The notes beneath the pieces are model-generated. The model did not search any database, was not told the DNA's origin, and saw nothing but the letters and a program-made list of their open reading frames with translations. Shown piece by piece: positions 18,771 through 28,522 of a DNA stretch of 64,000 nt. This DNA is from Chitinophaga polysaccharea (GTDB taxonomy: Bacteria > Bacteroidota > Bacteroidia > Chitinophagales > Chitinophagaceae). The position numbers and the translations under genes were made by a program. Position 1 is the stretch's first letter. Each line of letters starts with the position of its first letter. The stretch lies in NCBI RefSeq assembly GCF_007829335.1, contig NZ_VIWO01000005.1:434001-498000 (forward strand). Direction: 5' to 3'.

Positions 18771-21700
18771 TTAAAAAGAATACCTAACCCCTAACTGTCC
18801 CTGTGCCCGTGAATTAAAGTAATCGATGGCATAAGGTTTCCCCGGGTCGGCGAACCTGAATACCGGGTAGTTACCTGCATTCTGCTTCTGCGGGAATAAT
18901 ACCGGCGCCAGGCCCACGCTGGCGGTAGAATTGAAAGTATTGGGTGAAAAGTATACCCGTCCCCAGTTGGCATTGATCAGGTTGGTAAAGTTCATGATAT
19001 CTATCGTTAGGGTGATAAACCCGCTGCTCTTCGGGAAATGGAACTCCTGCGCAAAGTGCAAGTCTGCGGTAGTGTTCCAGGGCGTACGCCCGGCGTTCCG
19101 CGCTGTAAAGCCGCCACGCCGGCTGCTCAGGTATTTGTTACCATCAATATAGGTATTAAAGGCATCGGCCTGTTGCGCCGCTGTAACAATAGCACCACCG
19201 GCGTCGGCATAGTCCTGGAAGAAACGGATCGCTTCATCGTGTTGTGGAATGTAGGCGAGGCTCAGTTGCTGCGGTAATCCCTGCAGGCTGTTATTCACGA
19301 TACCATAGGTAAATGGACTGCCGGATTGCGCGCTCACAAACAGGTTCAGCGTGGTGGTCCATTTTTCGTTCCAGGCATGCTGATAGCCCAGGTTCACAAT
19401 TAACCGGTGACGGATATCGAAGTTAGACCAGGCCAGGCCGGCATTATTCGGATTCAGGGCCTGGTTGAGCTGCCAGTTACTTTCCATAGAGTTACGGATG
19501 CCATTGAAAGCATCTTTAGAGCCACCGTAAGTATAAGCCACCGATGCGTTGACACCCATGTTAAACCGCTTACTCACGGTACCCGTCACCGAATACCGGT
19601 AGCCCAGGCTGGTGTTGCTCAATTCATAGGCATTTGCAAAACGTGGATCTACAGCACCGCTGTATACCGGTTGTTCATGTTTTGTGTCGTAGCCAAAGTA
19701 GCGGGGATTATCTTTAATGTTTACCTGCTGGAAATACACGTCCTTTATCGTTTTCGTATACAAGCCTTCCAGGCCCAGCTTATAGCCGTTGAGAGTGGTA
19801 TAGTCCAGTGCGAGATTGGTACGCAATACTTTCGGCATGGAAAAGTTATTGTCGACCAGGTCCACCTGGGTTTTCCCTGCCTGTGGGCTATTCACAACAG
19901 TACCATTCTTTGCAATAAAGTCGGCGATGCCATTGGCGCCAGGCTTAACAGGATCGGTTCCGGCTGCAAATGGCTGCTGGTCGGCCTTCTGGTCGTAGGA
20001 GCCGTAATGGATGCCGGTGTTGTAAAAGGCATATCCCAGCCAGGCCAGCGGAATGCGCCCGGTAAATAACCCGGCGCCTCCTCTCAATACCAGGCGGCCA
20101 TCGGCGGTTACATCATAACGGAAACCAATACGTGGCGATACCTGTATATGATTCAGATAGTTGTTCGTGATGCGCGACAGGGGTGTGTAGGTATAGGTGT
20201 TTCCGAAGTAGCTATCCGTATAGGCTGTTTTCACCTGGTTGCTGAGCGGCTGCTTATTGGGCACCAGGCTATAGTCGGCCCGTAGCCCCGGAGTAATACG
20301 AAACCGGTCTGTAATCCTGATCTCATCCTGGAAATAGGCGCTCAGCATATCTACATCAAATACAGCTTCGGGATGCGACAGGATATAGTCCCTGCTATTG
20401 TTGGTGTAATTATAGTTACCCCGTACCCGGTAAGGATTACCATGCAGGTAGTCTTCTATGCTCAGGTAATCAACCCTTCCATTCCAGGAATTGACAAAGC
20501 CATAGCTGATATGATACAATTCGTTGTGGGTACCCAACAGCATGGTATGTTTTCCTTTGTGCCAGGTGAGGTTGTTGGTAATTTCCCAGGTGCGCTGCTT
20601 CATGTTAAAGATAGCGGCTTCCCGGTCGGTACCCATATAAATCGTAGTTCCCGGCGTGCGGCCCATGATCTGTATCTGCGGCAAAGAGGGATCTGACAAG
20701 GGATCGCGGTAATCGTGTATAGATGAATAGCCCACGATGAGACTATTGGAGAAACCGTTATGGAATTTCGTTTTTAGCTCCACAACCGTAGACGTTTGAT
20801 TATTGGTTTGCCGGTAAGCCATAGCGCTAAAACGGAAATCCATCTGATCGCGGTCCATATTTACCGAACGGGAAAAAATGGTGTTGTTACGGACCGATAA
20901 CTGGTTGTTGTCGTTGATGTTCCAGTCGAGCCGGTTGAAATATTTTTCCGACCGGGCCTCACTGTTGTAGGCACCGGCTGTTCCGGGATCGAAGATAGCG
21001 CCATAGTGCCCGATGGTAAAATTGCGGATATCATCGGCATCCTTCGCGCTGAGTATCTGCGCGGTTTCCGGCTGACCGGCCATCAGTTGAGCAGGATCCC
21101 GGCGGCGCGTAATTTCTTCATTGGTAAAAAAGAACAACTTATTCTTAATAATTGGAAAGCCTACACGAACACCTGCCTGGTAATCGTAAAAATCGCTGTT
21201 CATTTTACCTAACGAGCCTATCTTATCTTTCCCGGTGATGGCCGCATTGCGACCGAAAGCGTAGACGGAACCGGTAACGATGTTGGTACCACTGCGGGTA
21301 ACTGCGTTGATGCTACCGCCGGTGAAGTTACCAATCTTCACATCGTAGGGCGCCAGGTATACCTGCATGTCTTCAATTGCATCGAGCGAAATAGCGTTGG
21401 ATCGCGTACTGGCACCGGGTGCGCCGGAGGTGCCGGTAATCCCGCCTGCAGAGGGACTGAAGCCAATAGCATCGTTGTTGATGGCGCCGTCTACGGTGAT
21501 ATTGTTGTAGCGGAAGTTGGTGCCTGCAAAGCTGTTGTCTTTGGATCCCTGTGGTACCAGCCGGGTAATATCCTGTAAGCTGCGGTTAATGGTTGGCAGG
21601 CTGTTTAACTGCGCACGGGTAATATTTTGCGTGGTGCCATACGTGTTGGCTTTGGCGGTTCGTGGCGAAGACTGGATCACAATTTCGGCCAGTTGTTTTT

Positions 21701-22043
21701 GTTCTCCCGCCAACATAAAATTCAGTTGCTGTGGCTCGCCCAGGCGAACCGTTACCTGTTGCATACTGGTGGTCTTTTTACCTACCATGCTCACCGTTAC
21801 CTTATAAGGCCCGCCTATGCGTAAGCCTGGCAGGAAGAAAGTGCCGGTTTTGTCGGCCGTACCACTGTAAGTAGTACCGGAGGGTTGATGTATGGCCACG
21901 ATGGTGGCGCCGGCCATGGGCAGCCGGCTACTGTCGGTAACCTTTCCTATCAGGCTGCCATCCGTTTGCTGAGCGGCGGCGCCGGCTATACAGCACAGGA
22001 AAAGCACCAGCGTTATCCAGCCCTGTTTTATTCTTTTATTCAT
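18771..22043 (-). CDS. TonB-dependent receptor, Oar-like, without STN
   Basis: 1090 residues. The signal peptide (GAAAQ) is followed by a carboxypeptidase-regulatory-like domain (about 28-110, GKVTDSSRLPMAGATIVA), a plug (about 120-260; RSLQDITRLVP, NNITVDGAINNDAIG, GGSINAVTRSGTN) and a long barrel ending LGVRYSF. The plug motifs are those of Oar-like receptors rather than classical SusC. It has no STN domain, so it is a transporter without its own signalling arm. It is the last gene of the FAS1 operon, 10 bases after a fasciclin lipoprotein gene. Confidence 0.9.
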   Translation of the reverse strand: MNKRIKQGWITLVLFLCCIAGAAAQQTDGSLIGKVTDSSRLPMAGATIVAIHQPSGTTYSGTADKTGTFFLPGLRIGGPYKVTVSMVGKKTTSMQQVTVRLGEPQQLNFMLAGEQKQLAEIVIQSSPRTAKANTYGTTQNITRAQLNSLPTINRSLQDITRLVPQGSKDNSFAGTNFRYNNITVDGAINNDAIGFSPSAGGITGTSGAPGASTRSNAISLDAIEDMQVYLAPYDVKIGNFTGGSINAVTRSGTNIVTGSVYAFGRNAAITGKDKIGSLGKMNSDFYDYQAGVRVGFPIIKNKLFFFTNEEITRRRDPAQLMAGQPETAQILSAKDADDIRNFTIGHYGAIFDPGTAGAYNSEARSEKYFNRLDWNINDNNQLSVRNNTIFSRSVNMDRDQMDFRFSAMAYRQTNNQTSTVVELKTKFHNGFSNSLIVGYSSIHDYRDPLSDPSLPQIQIMGRTPGTTIYMGTDREAAIFNMKQRTWEITNNLTWHKGKHTMLLGTHNELYHISYGFVNSWNGRVDYLSIEDYLHGNPYRVRGNYNYTNNSRDYILSHPEAVFDVDMLSAYFQDEIRITDRFRITPGLRADYSLVPNKQPLSNQVKTAYTDSYFGNTYTYTPLSRITNNYLNHIQVSPRIGFRYDVTADGRLVLRGGAGLFTGRIPLAWLGYAFYNTGIHYGSYDQKADQQPFAAGTDPVKPGANGIADFIAKNGTVVNSPQAGKTQVDLVDNNFSMPKVLRTNLALDYTTLNGYKLGLEGLYTKTIKDVYFQQVNIKDNPRYFGYDTKHEQPVYSGAVDPRFANAYELSNTSLGYRYSVTGTVSKRFNMGVNASVAYTYGGSKDAFNGIRNSMESNWQLNQALNPNNAGLAWSNFDIRHRLIVNLGYQHAWNEKWTTTLNLFVSAQSGSPFTYGIVNNSLQGLPQQLSLAYIPQHDEAIRFFQDYADAGGAIVTAAQQADAFNTYIDGNKYLSSRRGGFTARNAGRTPWNTTADLHFAQEFHFPKSSGFITLTIDIMNFTNLINANWGRVYFSPNTFNSTASVGLAPVLFPQKQNAGNYPVFRFADPGKPYAIDYFNSRAQGQLGVRYSF

Positions 22044-22053
22044 TTGTTATCAT

Positions 22054-23037
22054 TTATTGGGTAAGTATGCTGGAGATGTTGTGTACCACACCATTTCCTG
22101 CGATGACATTTTTCCGGGAAAGGGTAGCCATCGCCGCTCCCTGTATGTTGATACCCGCAAACCGGCCGGGTTGCGTGGCATCTCTTACCAGGGTAATATT
22201 GGTGGTAGTGCCGTCGAGCATTTGCTCGGTATAGCTGTTGGTAGTAACGTTGGCCTTCAGGATATAATCGTATACAAAATTCCGCCCTTTGGTTATATGC
22301 GCTTTCACGATGGCCTGTAACTTAACCGGGTCCATGTTATAGACACTATCGGTAGTAGGGATGCCGATGGCCTGGAAAGCGGCATTTACCGGCGCAAACA
22401 CCGTATAGGGGCCGCCCGACTGGTACGTGGATGCCAGGCCGCTTTGAATAATGGCGGCGTTGAAAAGCGACAGGGCCGGATCGCCGGAAACTGCCTGTTG
22501 TACATTGCTGTAGGTAATGGGACTCAGCAATCCATCGCATACATTCACGAAGCCGTTGGCGGCAGACTTATCACGGGTGCTCACACGAACGCCGTTCACT
22601 ACTACAGCAGTATCCCGGGGGTTGATCCAACGGGTTACGTATACCGGTTGTCCGGTCAGCGTTGCGAACGTCTGGTTAAAAGCCAATGGTAACGAATCCA
22701 GCCGAACATTGCCACGTATCACATGATACGGTATCATACCTTTTATAGAGTCGACCGCCCGCATCACCGCAGCGCCGGTGGACAGGCCAGCGGCTATCAA
22801 TGCATCATTGGAGGGGCCCAGTAAGGTATAGGGACCGGGCATGCTCAGTGTATCACTATAGGCGGTTGCTACCAGGGCATATTTGAACAAAGAGAGACTA
22901 AAGTTGCTGTTCACTACAGCAGCAATCCCATTCTTTGCATACCTATTTTCCGGTTGTACTTTATCTTTTGAGCAAGCGGTGAATAACAGTGTTCCCGCCA
23001 GCAACCATCTCCACAAAAAATTTCGGTTATATTTCAT
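22054..23037 (-). CDS. Fasciclin (FAS1) lipoprotein 1
   Basis: 327 residues with lipobox TLLFTAC. Two FAS1 domains are visible (about 45-185 and 190-326), each with the typical GPYTLLGPSNDA or GPYTVFAPVNAAF block and a terminal Ile-x-x-x-Asn-Gly-Val-x-x-x-Ile-type strand (VIAGNGVVHNISSILT). FAS1 domains mediate adhesion or ligand binding. The protein is probably anchored in the outer membrane next to the TonB receptors of the operon. Confidence 0.9.
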   Translation of the reverse strand: MKYNRNFLWRWLLAGTLLFTACSKDKVQPENRYAKNGIAAVVNSNFSLSLFKYALVATAYSDTLSMPGPYTLLGPSNDALIAAGLSTGAAVMRAVDSIKGMIPYHVIRGNVRLDSLPLAFNQTFATLTGQPVYVTRWINPRDTAVVVNGVRVSTRDKSAANGFVNVCDGLLSPITYSNVQQAVSGDPALSLFNAAIIQSGLASTYQSGGPYTVFAPVNAAFQAIGIPTTDSVYNMDPVKLQAIVKAHITKGRNFVYDYILKANVTTNSYTEQMLDGTTTNITLVRDATQPGRFAGINIQGAAMATLSRKNVIAGNGVVHNISSILTQ

Positions 23038-23049
23038 ATATACTTTCTT

Positions 23050-24267
23050 TTAGGGTGTAGGTAAAAGCAGGTTATCTACACGGTGTATCACGCCCGTGAG
23101 CGTAGTAATATCAGCGCCCTGGATAATGGTGGCACCTCTTCCCGACGGCGCATCCTGCCGGTGCAGGGTAATCTTGCCGTTGCCGGATTGTACCTGTAGT
23201 GCACCAGTTATAGGTGCGTTGCTGAGGTTTACGTTATAGAAGTGATTCAGCAGGTCGGTGGTATACAGGTAGCCATAGTTTTCATTAACATCGCCATATA
23301 CACTCACTATTCTATGGTGGGCCAAAATGGAATCCATATTGGTGAGCATGGGCGTGTAAGGGTCTGCCGCCGCCAGCGCCGACTGATCAATGTACTGATT
23401 GATCGCTGCAATAGAATTAAAACCGGCTTTCCGGAAGGCATTATTATCTGGTGCAAATGTGATGGAGAAGGGATCCGTGCCTGATACAAATCCTCCCACT
23501 TTCAGCACAAGCGAGATGGTATCGTTATATTCAACCACTTCCGGTGCCAGCAAACCTTTCTCCAGGTAGAGGTCATTGCTTTTCTTCAACGCCGCCATAT
23601 AAAAGCTAAAGCTGGTATCTGCATTCAATACCTGGTAGCTTTCATAAAACGGTTTGGTAATCAGGCTGTCGATCATAAAGATGGCGCCGTTGGTAGCAGG
23701 AATAGCCGGAGTATGTCCTACTGGCAGACCATTTAGCCGCAATGTACCTTTCGTCATACCCACAATGAGACGGTAGTAATAATACACACCTCCCCAAAGC
23801 TGAAAAGGAGAAGGCACCTGTGACCGGGTGATGTCGCGGTCCGGATACATTAAAGGATAACAGGTCGTTTCTCCAAACAGGTTGGTGGCCCCAGCCGGCA
23901 GGCCGCCGGACACGGCCAGGTAACGGATGATGGTATCCAGTTCGGCTACCGGCACAATGCTGATATTATTCATCGTATAACCAGCTGCTGCCCAGGCTTT
24001 ATTGGTAGGTATAAACAGCGTATAGTAAGCTTTGCTGTTACCAGCTGCCAGGCTATCCATGTACTGTTGTACCTCTGTTCTGCCCAGTGCTGCGCGGTAA
24101 ACGGATGCCTCAGGAATGCTATCCAGCAGTGCTGCCAGGTTCTTAGTAGTGGTATTGTTGTATGGTATTTTATCCCCCACGGGTTTCGGCGGCTCTTCGG
24201 TTTTACTGCAGGCGGCAGCAAACGCCAACAGCAGTATACAGAGAACGGATAAGCGATATTGCTTCAT
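23050..24267 (-). CDS. Fasciclin (FAS1) lipoprotein 2
   Basis: 405 residues from ATG 24267, chosen because it puts the lipobox (LAFAAAC) at a normal distance. It has two divergent FAS1 domains; clear blocks are YTLFIPTNKAW and SITFAPDNNAF, with LTGVIHRVDNLLLP at the C-terminus. The first domain carries a longer insertion than usual. It is 12 bases upstream of FAS1 lipoprotein 1, in the same operon. Confidence 0.87.
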   Translation of the reverse strand: MKQYRLSVLCILLLAFAAACSKTEEPPKPVGDKIPYNNTTTKNLAALLDSIPEASVYRAALGRTEVQQYMDSLAAGNSKAYYTLFIPTNKAWAAAGYTMNNISIVPVAELDTIIRYLAVSGGLPAGATNLFGETTCYPLMYPDRDITRSQVPSPFQLWGGVYYYYRLIVGMTKGTLRLNGLPVGHTPAIPATNGAIFMIDSLITKPFYESYQVLNADTSFSFYMAALKKSNDLYLEKGLLAPEVVEYNDTISLVLKVGGFVSGTDPFSITFAPDNNAFRKAGFNSIAAINQYIDQSALAAADPYTPMLTNMDSILAHHRIVSVYGDVNENYGYLYTTDLLNHFYNVNLSNAPITGALQVQSGNGKITLHRQDAPSGRGATIIQGADITTLTGVIHRVDNLLLPTP

Positions 24268-24300
24268 AAAAAATATCATCTGTTGTAGTAGTTTATAATT

Positions 24301-25431
24301 TTACCTGCTCACTTTATCCGGCATCACCAGCAAATCGGATAGCAAATGAACTACCCCATTTGTACAGGTGTAGTTGGTATAAATGCCATTTAGGGTTGTC
24401 ATGAAAATGGTATTACTGGTTTCCCCCAGGAAAAGCGTTCCTTGTTCGCCATAAGGCTTGCTGGCATTGGGTCCAACGAGAACCAGTATGCGGGTAGCTG
24501 TAGAAGCAGCTGTTACGATACCCACACCGGAACCAAAAGGTTGCTGGGTCATGATCAGCTTATATTTTACATCAGGACATTGAAACGCAAGGTAGATAGT
24601 GCCCGCGGGTGGCGGCAGTTGTAACATATCCAGTACAAACAGGTGATTAGGCTTAAGGAAATAGCCGCCAAATACTACCGGATCAATACGATTTACATCA
24701 ATGCGGCTGATGCTATCCAACGTTATACCGCGGCGTTCAAAGCTCGAATCCATTGGCGCGTAAAGCGTAAACGGCCCATCGGTAGCCAGTTGATCCCAAT
24801 ACCCGAATTTCCTCAATCCCGCAACAAGATGCGAAAACTGCGGTCTTGCTAACAGGAACGCCTGTACGGTTACCGGCACTACTTTTATAGTGTTGGGCAA
24901 CGGGTATATTACGCCATTCAATTGCGTAATACCGTAGGTGGCACCCGTAGTAGTGCCTAGTGAAGGCTGTTTCTGTACATTCACCCCATTCACTGTTAAC
25001 GCGGCACTAATATCCTTGGACCGGGAAATATACAACCGGGTATTATTCAGGTTATCGTACCGATTGTCGGACGACAACGGGATGGTATTGTAAAACAACT
25101 TGATGGGTAGTATGTGCGTTCTGACAAAATAGCGGAGGCTATCGGCCGGCCATTTGTCGAAATCGGAAGCATTATAAATACTGTCTTTATTCAATGCGGT
25201 GTTGGTGGGCGCCATCACCGTTAATGTGGCGGTAGCCTGATTCAGGCTATCCATCAACCCGGCCTTGCGCACAGCGGCTGCAAAGAGAGAAAAATCAAAA
25301 TTATTGGTCAGATAGTCGCTGATCGTACCGGCGGCCTGTGCCTGTTGCTGCGCCTCGAAGTCGGGCTTTTTGCAGGAAGCGGTTGCCAGCAATACGATGA
25401 AGAGCCAACGGGTATAGATATATTTATTCAT
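24301..25431 (-). CDS. Fasciclin (FAS1) lipoprotein 3
   Basis: 376 residues from ATG 25431. Lipobox LLATASC-KK. It has two FAS1 domains (about 40-190 and 195-373); blocks are ATLTVMAPTNTAL, GPFTLYAPMDSSF and NGVVHLLSDLLV. It is the first of three consecutive FAS1 genes. The three differ too much to be recent duplicates, which suggests distinct roles within one assembly. Confidence 0.87.
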   Translation of the reverse strand: MNKYIYTRWLFIVLLATASCKKPDFEAQQQAQAAGTISDYLTNNFDFSLFAAAVRKAGLMDSLNQATATLTVMAPTNTALNKDSIYNASDFDKWPADSLRYFVRTHILPIKLFYNTIPLSSDNRYDNLNNTRLYISRSKDISAALTVNGVNVQKQPSLGTTTGATYGITQLNGVIYPLPNTIKVVPVTVQAFLLARPQFSHLVAGLRKFGYWDQLATDGPFTLYAPMDSSFERRGITLDSISRIDVNRIDPVVFGGYFLKPNHLFVLDMLQLPPPAGTIYLAFQCPDVKYKLIMTQQPFGSGVGIVTAASTATRILVLVGPNASKPYGEQGTLFLGETSNTIFMTTLNGIYTNYTCTNGVVHLLSDLLVMPDKVSR

Positions 25432-25476
25432 TTGCACGGAATTATTTTAGTTGAACCATGGAAGTACACAGGATGA

Positions 25477-26793
25477 TCACTTAGTCGGTGGCGGATAACT
25501 ACGTTGCACGCTCATCATATATACCTGGTTATTGATAATTTCTATGGTACTGATGGTAGCAAAAGCGCGTTGCGCATAATTACCGGAAGCGGTATACCGG
25601 ATCAGGTTGGGCAGCCAACTGCTGGCCAGGTAGCTGCTGTTTGCTATCCTGGGAATGCTTCTCCTGGCTGCTGCAGAGGTAGTGCCTTTGCCATCACTGC
25701 TGCCGTTACTGCAACCGATAGCGCCGAAATTGGGATTTGCCTGTACCATTCCCCCGGGTCCGCTCACCGGCACTGCGCCGGGAAGCGGGAACATACCGGG
25801 CTTCATCAGTATAAGGAGTTCCCATTGCCTGCTGAGTATACCACCGGTAGTATCGGTAGCGGCAAACATGGGCATATTGTAATAAGGTGTTACGCCTGCC
25901 GTATGAGAACGGATAATAGTACCGAGCCAAATATTGTTATACCCCGGGATAAGGTTGGAACCAATAGGCGCGCCATCTACATAAGGATACGGGCAATCAT
26001 CTTTATACAACGAGTAATACAGGTTCAGCGTATCACCAAATGCTACGGTTTTATTGGTAGCGTTGTAGTAGGCTTGTTGCCCTCGGCTGGCTGCCTCCGG
26101 GTGGGCAGCCGCATAGCCTTCAGCACTCAGGTTATAACAATTCACGTACAACATAGAATCGGAGAAAGGCATTTTGGTAAACTGTTCCTGCCGCAGGTAT
26201 AAGGTGATAGGCAGCGGATATTGCGTAGCTACGGTTTTCTGCAACACCTCCATGGTATAAATCTCTCCCGGTTTAAAATCAATGATACTATCTACCAGCA
26301 GGCTTTTACGATCGCGTTCGAGCAGGTCGAAAAAAGGCTGGTCACTGATCGGCCGGCTGTAGAATACCACGCGGTGTTTTCCCGAAGGAATCTGCGCCCA
26401 GCTGGATAAATTAATGCCGTTGATAATGGGACCCACTAACACTTTTTTATTACCGGGATATTCTGTATTTCTGAAGGAAGTATTGCCGGCATTGGCGGGA
26501 TAGGGACCCGCATAAGCGCTGCGCTGGTCCAGGTGATCGCCGATTATTTTTCCACCGGTGACCAAACCGGCGCCGTCATACTCCGGGTCGATAATCATTG
26601 CCAGGAAAGGCGGCGGCTGATCTTTGGTGGTTACATTCACATCGTAATTGAGGCTGTTGAACACCCGCAGGTAGGCCGCTTCCGGAATAACGTTGTAAGT
26701 TGTTTTCCGGCAACCACCTGCCACGAGGAGTAGCCCGTAACATAACAGGATCAGGCTCCAGCGGCTGCGTATCATGCTAAAAAAATGTGTCAT
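25477..26793 (-). CDS. Lipoprotein with DUF4397-like N-terminus
   Basis: 438 residues. Lipobox GLLLVAGGC-RK. The N-terminal half (YLRVFNSL, IPSGKHRVVFYSR, FKPGEIYTMEVLQK) has the strand pattern of DUF4397-type beta domains, but the match is weak. The C-terminal half matches nothing I know; it ends in a Ser/Ala-rich segment and SYLASSWLPNLIRYTASGNYAQRAF. A second ATG at 26775 is an alternative start. It lies between the DUF4397 lipoprotein and the FAS1 genes in one operon, so it is probably part of the same surface complex. Confidence 0.65.
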   Translation of the reverse strand: MTHFFSMIRSRWSLILLCYGLLLVAGGCRKTTYNVIPEAAYLRVFNSLNYDVNVTTKDQPPPFLAMIIDPEYDGAGLVTGGKIIGDHLDQRSAYAGPYPANAGNTSFRNTEYPGNKKVLVGPIINGINLSSWAQIPSGKHRVVFYSRPISDQPFFDLLERDRKSLLVDSIIDFKPGEIYTMEVLQKTVATQYPLPITLYLRQEQFTKMPFSDSMLYVNCYNLSAEGYAAAHPEAASRGQQAYYNATNKTVAFGDTLNLYYSLYKDDCPYPYVDGAPIGSNLIPGYNNIWLGTIIRSHTAGVTPYYNMPMFAATDTTGGILSRQWELLILMKPGMFPLPGAVPVSGPGGMVQANPNFGAIGCSNGSSDGKGTTSAAARRSIPRIANSSYLASSWLPNLIRYTASGNYAQRAFATISTIEIINNQVYMMSVQRSYPPPTK

Positions 26794-26812
26794 CGTATAA
26801 TTGCTTGTCTTT

Positions 26813-28504
26813 TTACTGGTTATGTTTTATCACGATCAGCTGCGGATGCGCCCCTGCTGTATTATGCCCTACTAACGCTACCGTATACACGCCGGCCTCT
26901 GCCCCGAAGTTGCCATCGGGGTAAAAGGTAGCCGGCATCTTCACAAAATCGGCAGTCGTTAACGCAGGCACACCGGTGATCCGGTCGCCGGGTAATACAC
27001 CGGGTTGCGAGCGATACACCTGTACGGCTCCGCCGGTAACAGTTCCCAGGTCCACGTATGGATAAGGAACAGCAACAGGTGAAGGCGCCTGCCCTGGTAG
27101 CAGATGCTGCGCAGCTGCAGCTGATGAAAACATGCCTTCTTTAAACAGTGTACCATTCACACCCGTGAAAGTAACTTCCGGCAGCTCCGGGCATAGATTG
27201 AGGAAGCGGGTTTGCACCAGCATCTTAAACTTAAGCGGATTGTATAGATTGTTCAGGGCATCCGAACCATCAGCGTTTGTTCCAATCATCCGGGTACCAC
27301 CCATATTGTTAGTAACTACGGTAAGTGTTGTTCCGGTACCGGCAATAGGATAAGCCCATACTGTAAGGTTATCGCCACCATTCACCTGGATATTTTTTTC
27401 TACCAGTGATTTGCCGGCAGCATCTGTTATGCGAATGGCGTGTGCCCCTGTCACCAGCGTTACGTAATCGCCCGCTTTTCCATAGGCTACTGCGGGTGCG
27501 TCGTGGCCATCTACCCGCATGTGTATACCCTTCTCTCCTTCTACTGCCGCATTCACCAGCTGTATGCGTCCATAGGCGATATTGGCAGGTGGATCTATGT
27601 CGGTGACCACCACAGATGTATTGGGATATAATGGATTGTCGCCATACTGATAACCGCCTGAAATCCGGGCTACGACCACGGTATACACTCCTCCGGGCTG
27701 GAAAGTCTGCACCGGGTTATAATACACCTGCGTGCCGTTCAGCGAGTAATTATCCGGCGAAATAGTGCTAATGAGCGTAGGGGGTCTACCGGGAATCTGT
27801 GCACCTGTACCGTCTATTAATACTTTAAACTGGTAAGTACCGGCGGGCAGCTCTACGTAGTCCGACCAGGTATGATTCGCAATGTGAGAAGTAGTGGTAT
27901 TCACGGGTGTACCATCTGCAAAGGCCAGTGTCAACCCTTCCGTACTTCCATTACCGGTAGCCGTACAAAGGTTTACCAGGCGGATACGTATATGGGTAGG
28001 ATCGGCGGGAATAGCCGTGGTGCGTGGCACACGGGTAGTACTGTAAATACCCAGGTGATCCACTGCACTGGTATACAGGTAATAGTCCGAAGGTTGATAA
28101 TAATCGTCTTTTACGGTAAAAGAATCAACCAGGTAATCCGGTTGCGAAGCGCCTTGCGCAAGACCTACTTTAATAATCGCCTCGCCTTTGCTATCAAGGA
28201 ATTGCTGGGGTAAATACCAGCTGTCTTTCAGCTTGCCCGTAGTGGGAAAATACGGCGTTGGAAATGGTACACCTGCTAAAGGGCTGTTGCTGGGTACAAA
28301 GAACCAGTTAGTGACTTTGGTGCCATTCACGATGAGATCCCAGGTATTGAAGGTGACCAGTCTCACCGACGACCTGGCCGAATTACTGTAATCCGGTTCA
28401 TTGCCGGTGCGCACGTCTTCCTTGTTTTTGCTGCACGCTGCCGTCAATAGCAATACACCAGCCAACAGGGTATGATAGAAAGTTTTTGTAATTGTAATGC
28501 TCAT
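26813..28504 (-). CDS. DUF4397-domain lipoprotein
   Basis: 563 residues. Lipobox LLLTAAC-SK. At least two DUF4397-like Ig-type segments are visible, with the recurring pattern of a RLVN or QLVN strand, a G-x-Y or G-x-H strand and GGVYTVVVAR. Examples are HIRIRLVNLC with LPAGTYQFKVLIDG, and RIQLVNAAVEGEKGIHMRVDG with LVTGAHAIRITD. DUF4397 proteins are surface beta-sandwich lipoproteins of unknown function. It is 18 bases after the STN receptor, in the place normally taken by a SusD gene. Confidence 0.82.
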   Translation of the reverse strand: MSITITKTFYHTLLAGVLLLTAACSKNKEDVRTGNEPDYSNSARSSVRLVTFNTWDLIVNGTKVTNWFFVPSNSPLAGVPFPTPYFPTTGKLKDSWYLPQQFLDSKGEAIIKVGLAQGASQPDYLVDSFTVKDDYYQPSDYYLYTSAVDHLGIYSTTRVPRTTAIPADPTHIRIRLVNLCTATGNGSTEGLTLAFADGTPVNTTTSHIANHTWSDYVELPAGTYQFKVLIDGTGAQIPGRPPTLISTISPDNYSLNGTQVYYNPVQTFQPGGVYTVVVARISGGYQYGDNPLYPNTSVVVTDIDPPANIAYGRIQLVNAAVEGEKGIHMRVDGHDAPAVAYGKAGDYVTLVTGAHAIRITDAAGKSLVEKNIQVNGGDNLTVWAYPIAGTGTTLTVVTNNMGGTRMIGTNADGSDALNNLYNPLKFKMLVQTRFLNLCPELPEVTFTGVNGTLFKEGMFSSAAAAQHLLPGQAPSPVAVPYPYVDLGTVTGGAVQVYRSQPGVLPGDRITGVPALTTADFVKMPATFYPDGNFGAEAGVYTVALVGHNTAGAHPQLIVIKHNQ

Positions 28505-28522
28505 ATGTTACTGGTAATTTTT

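Noticed and set aside
19407..20069. 220-codon plus-strand open frame
   Set aside because: Antisense to the barrel of the Oar-like receptor; no recognisable domains.
25504..26202. 232-codon plus-strand open frame
   Set aside because: Antisense to the DUF4397-like lipoprotein, which has a lipobox and operon context; shadow.
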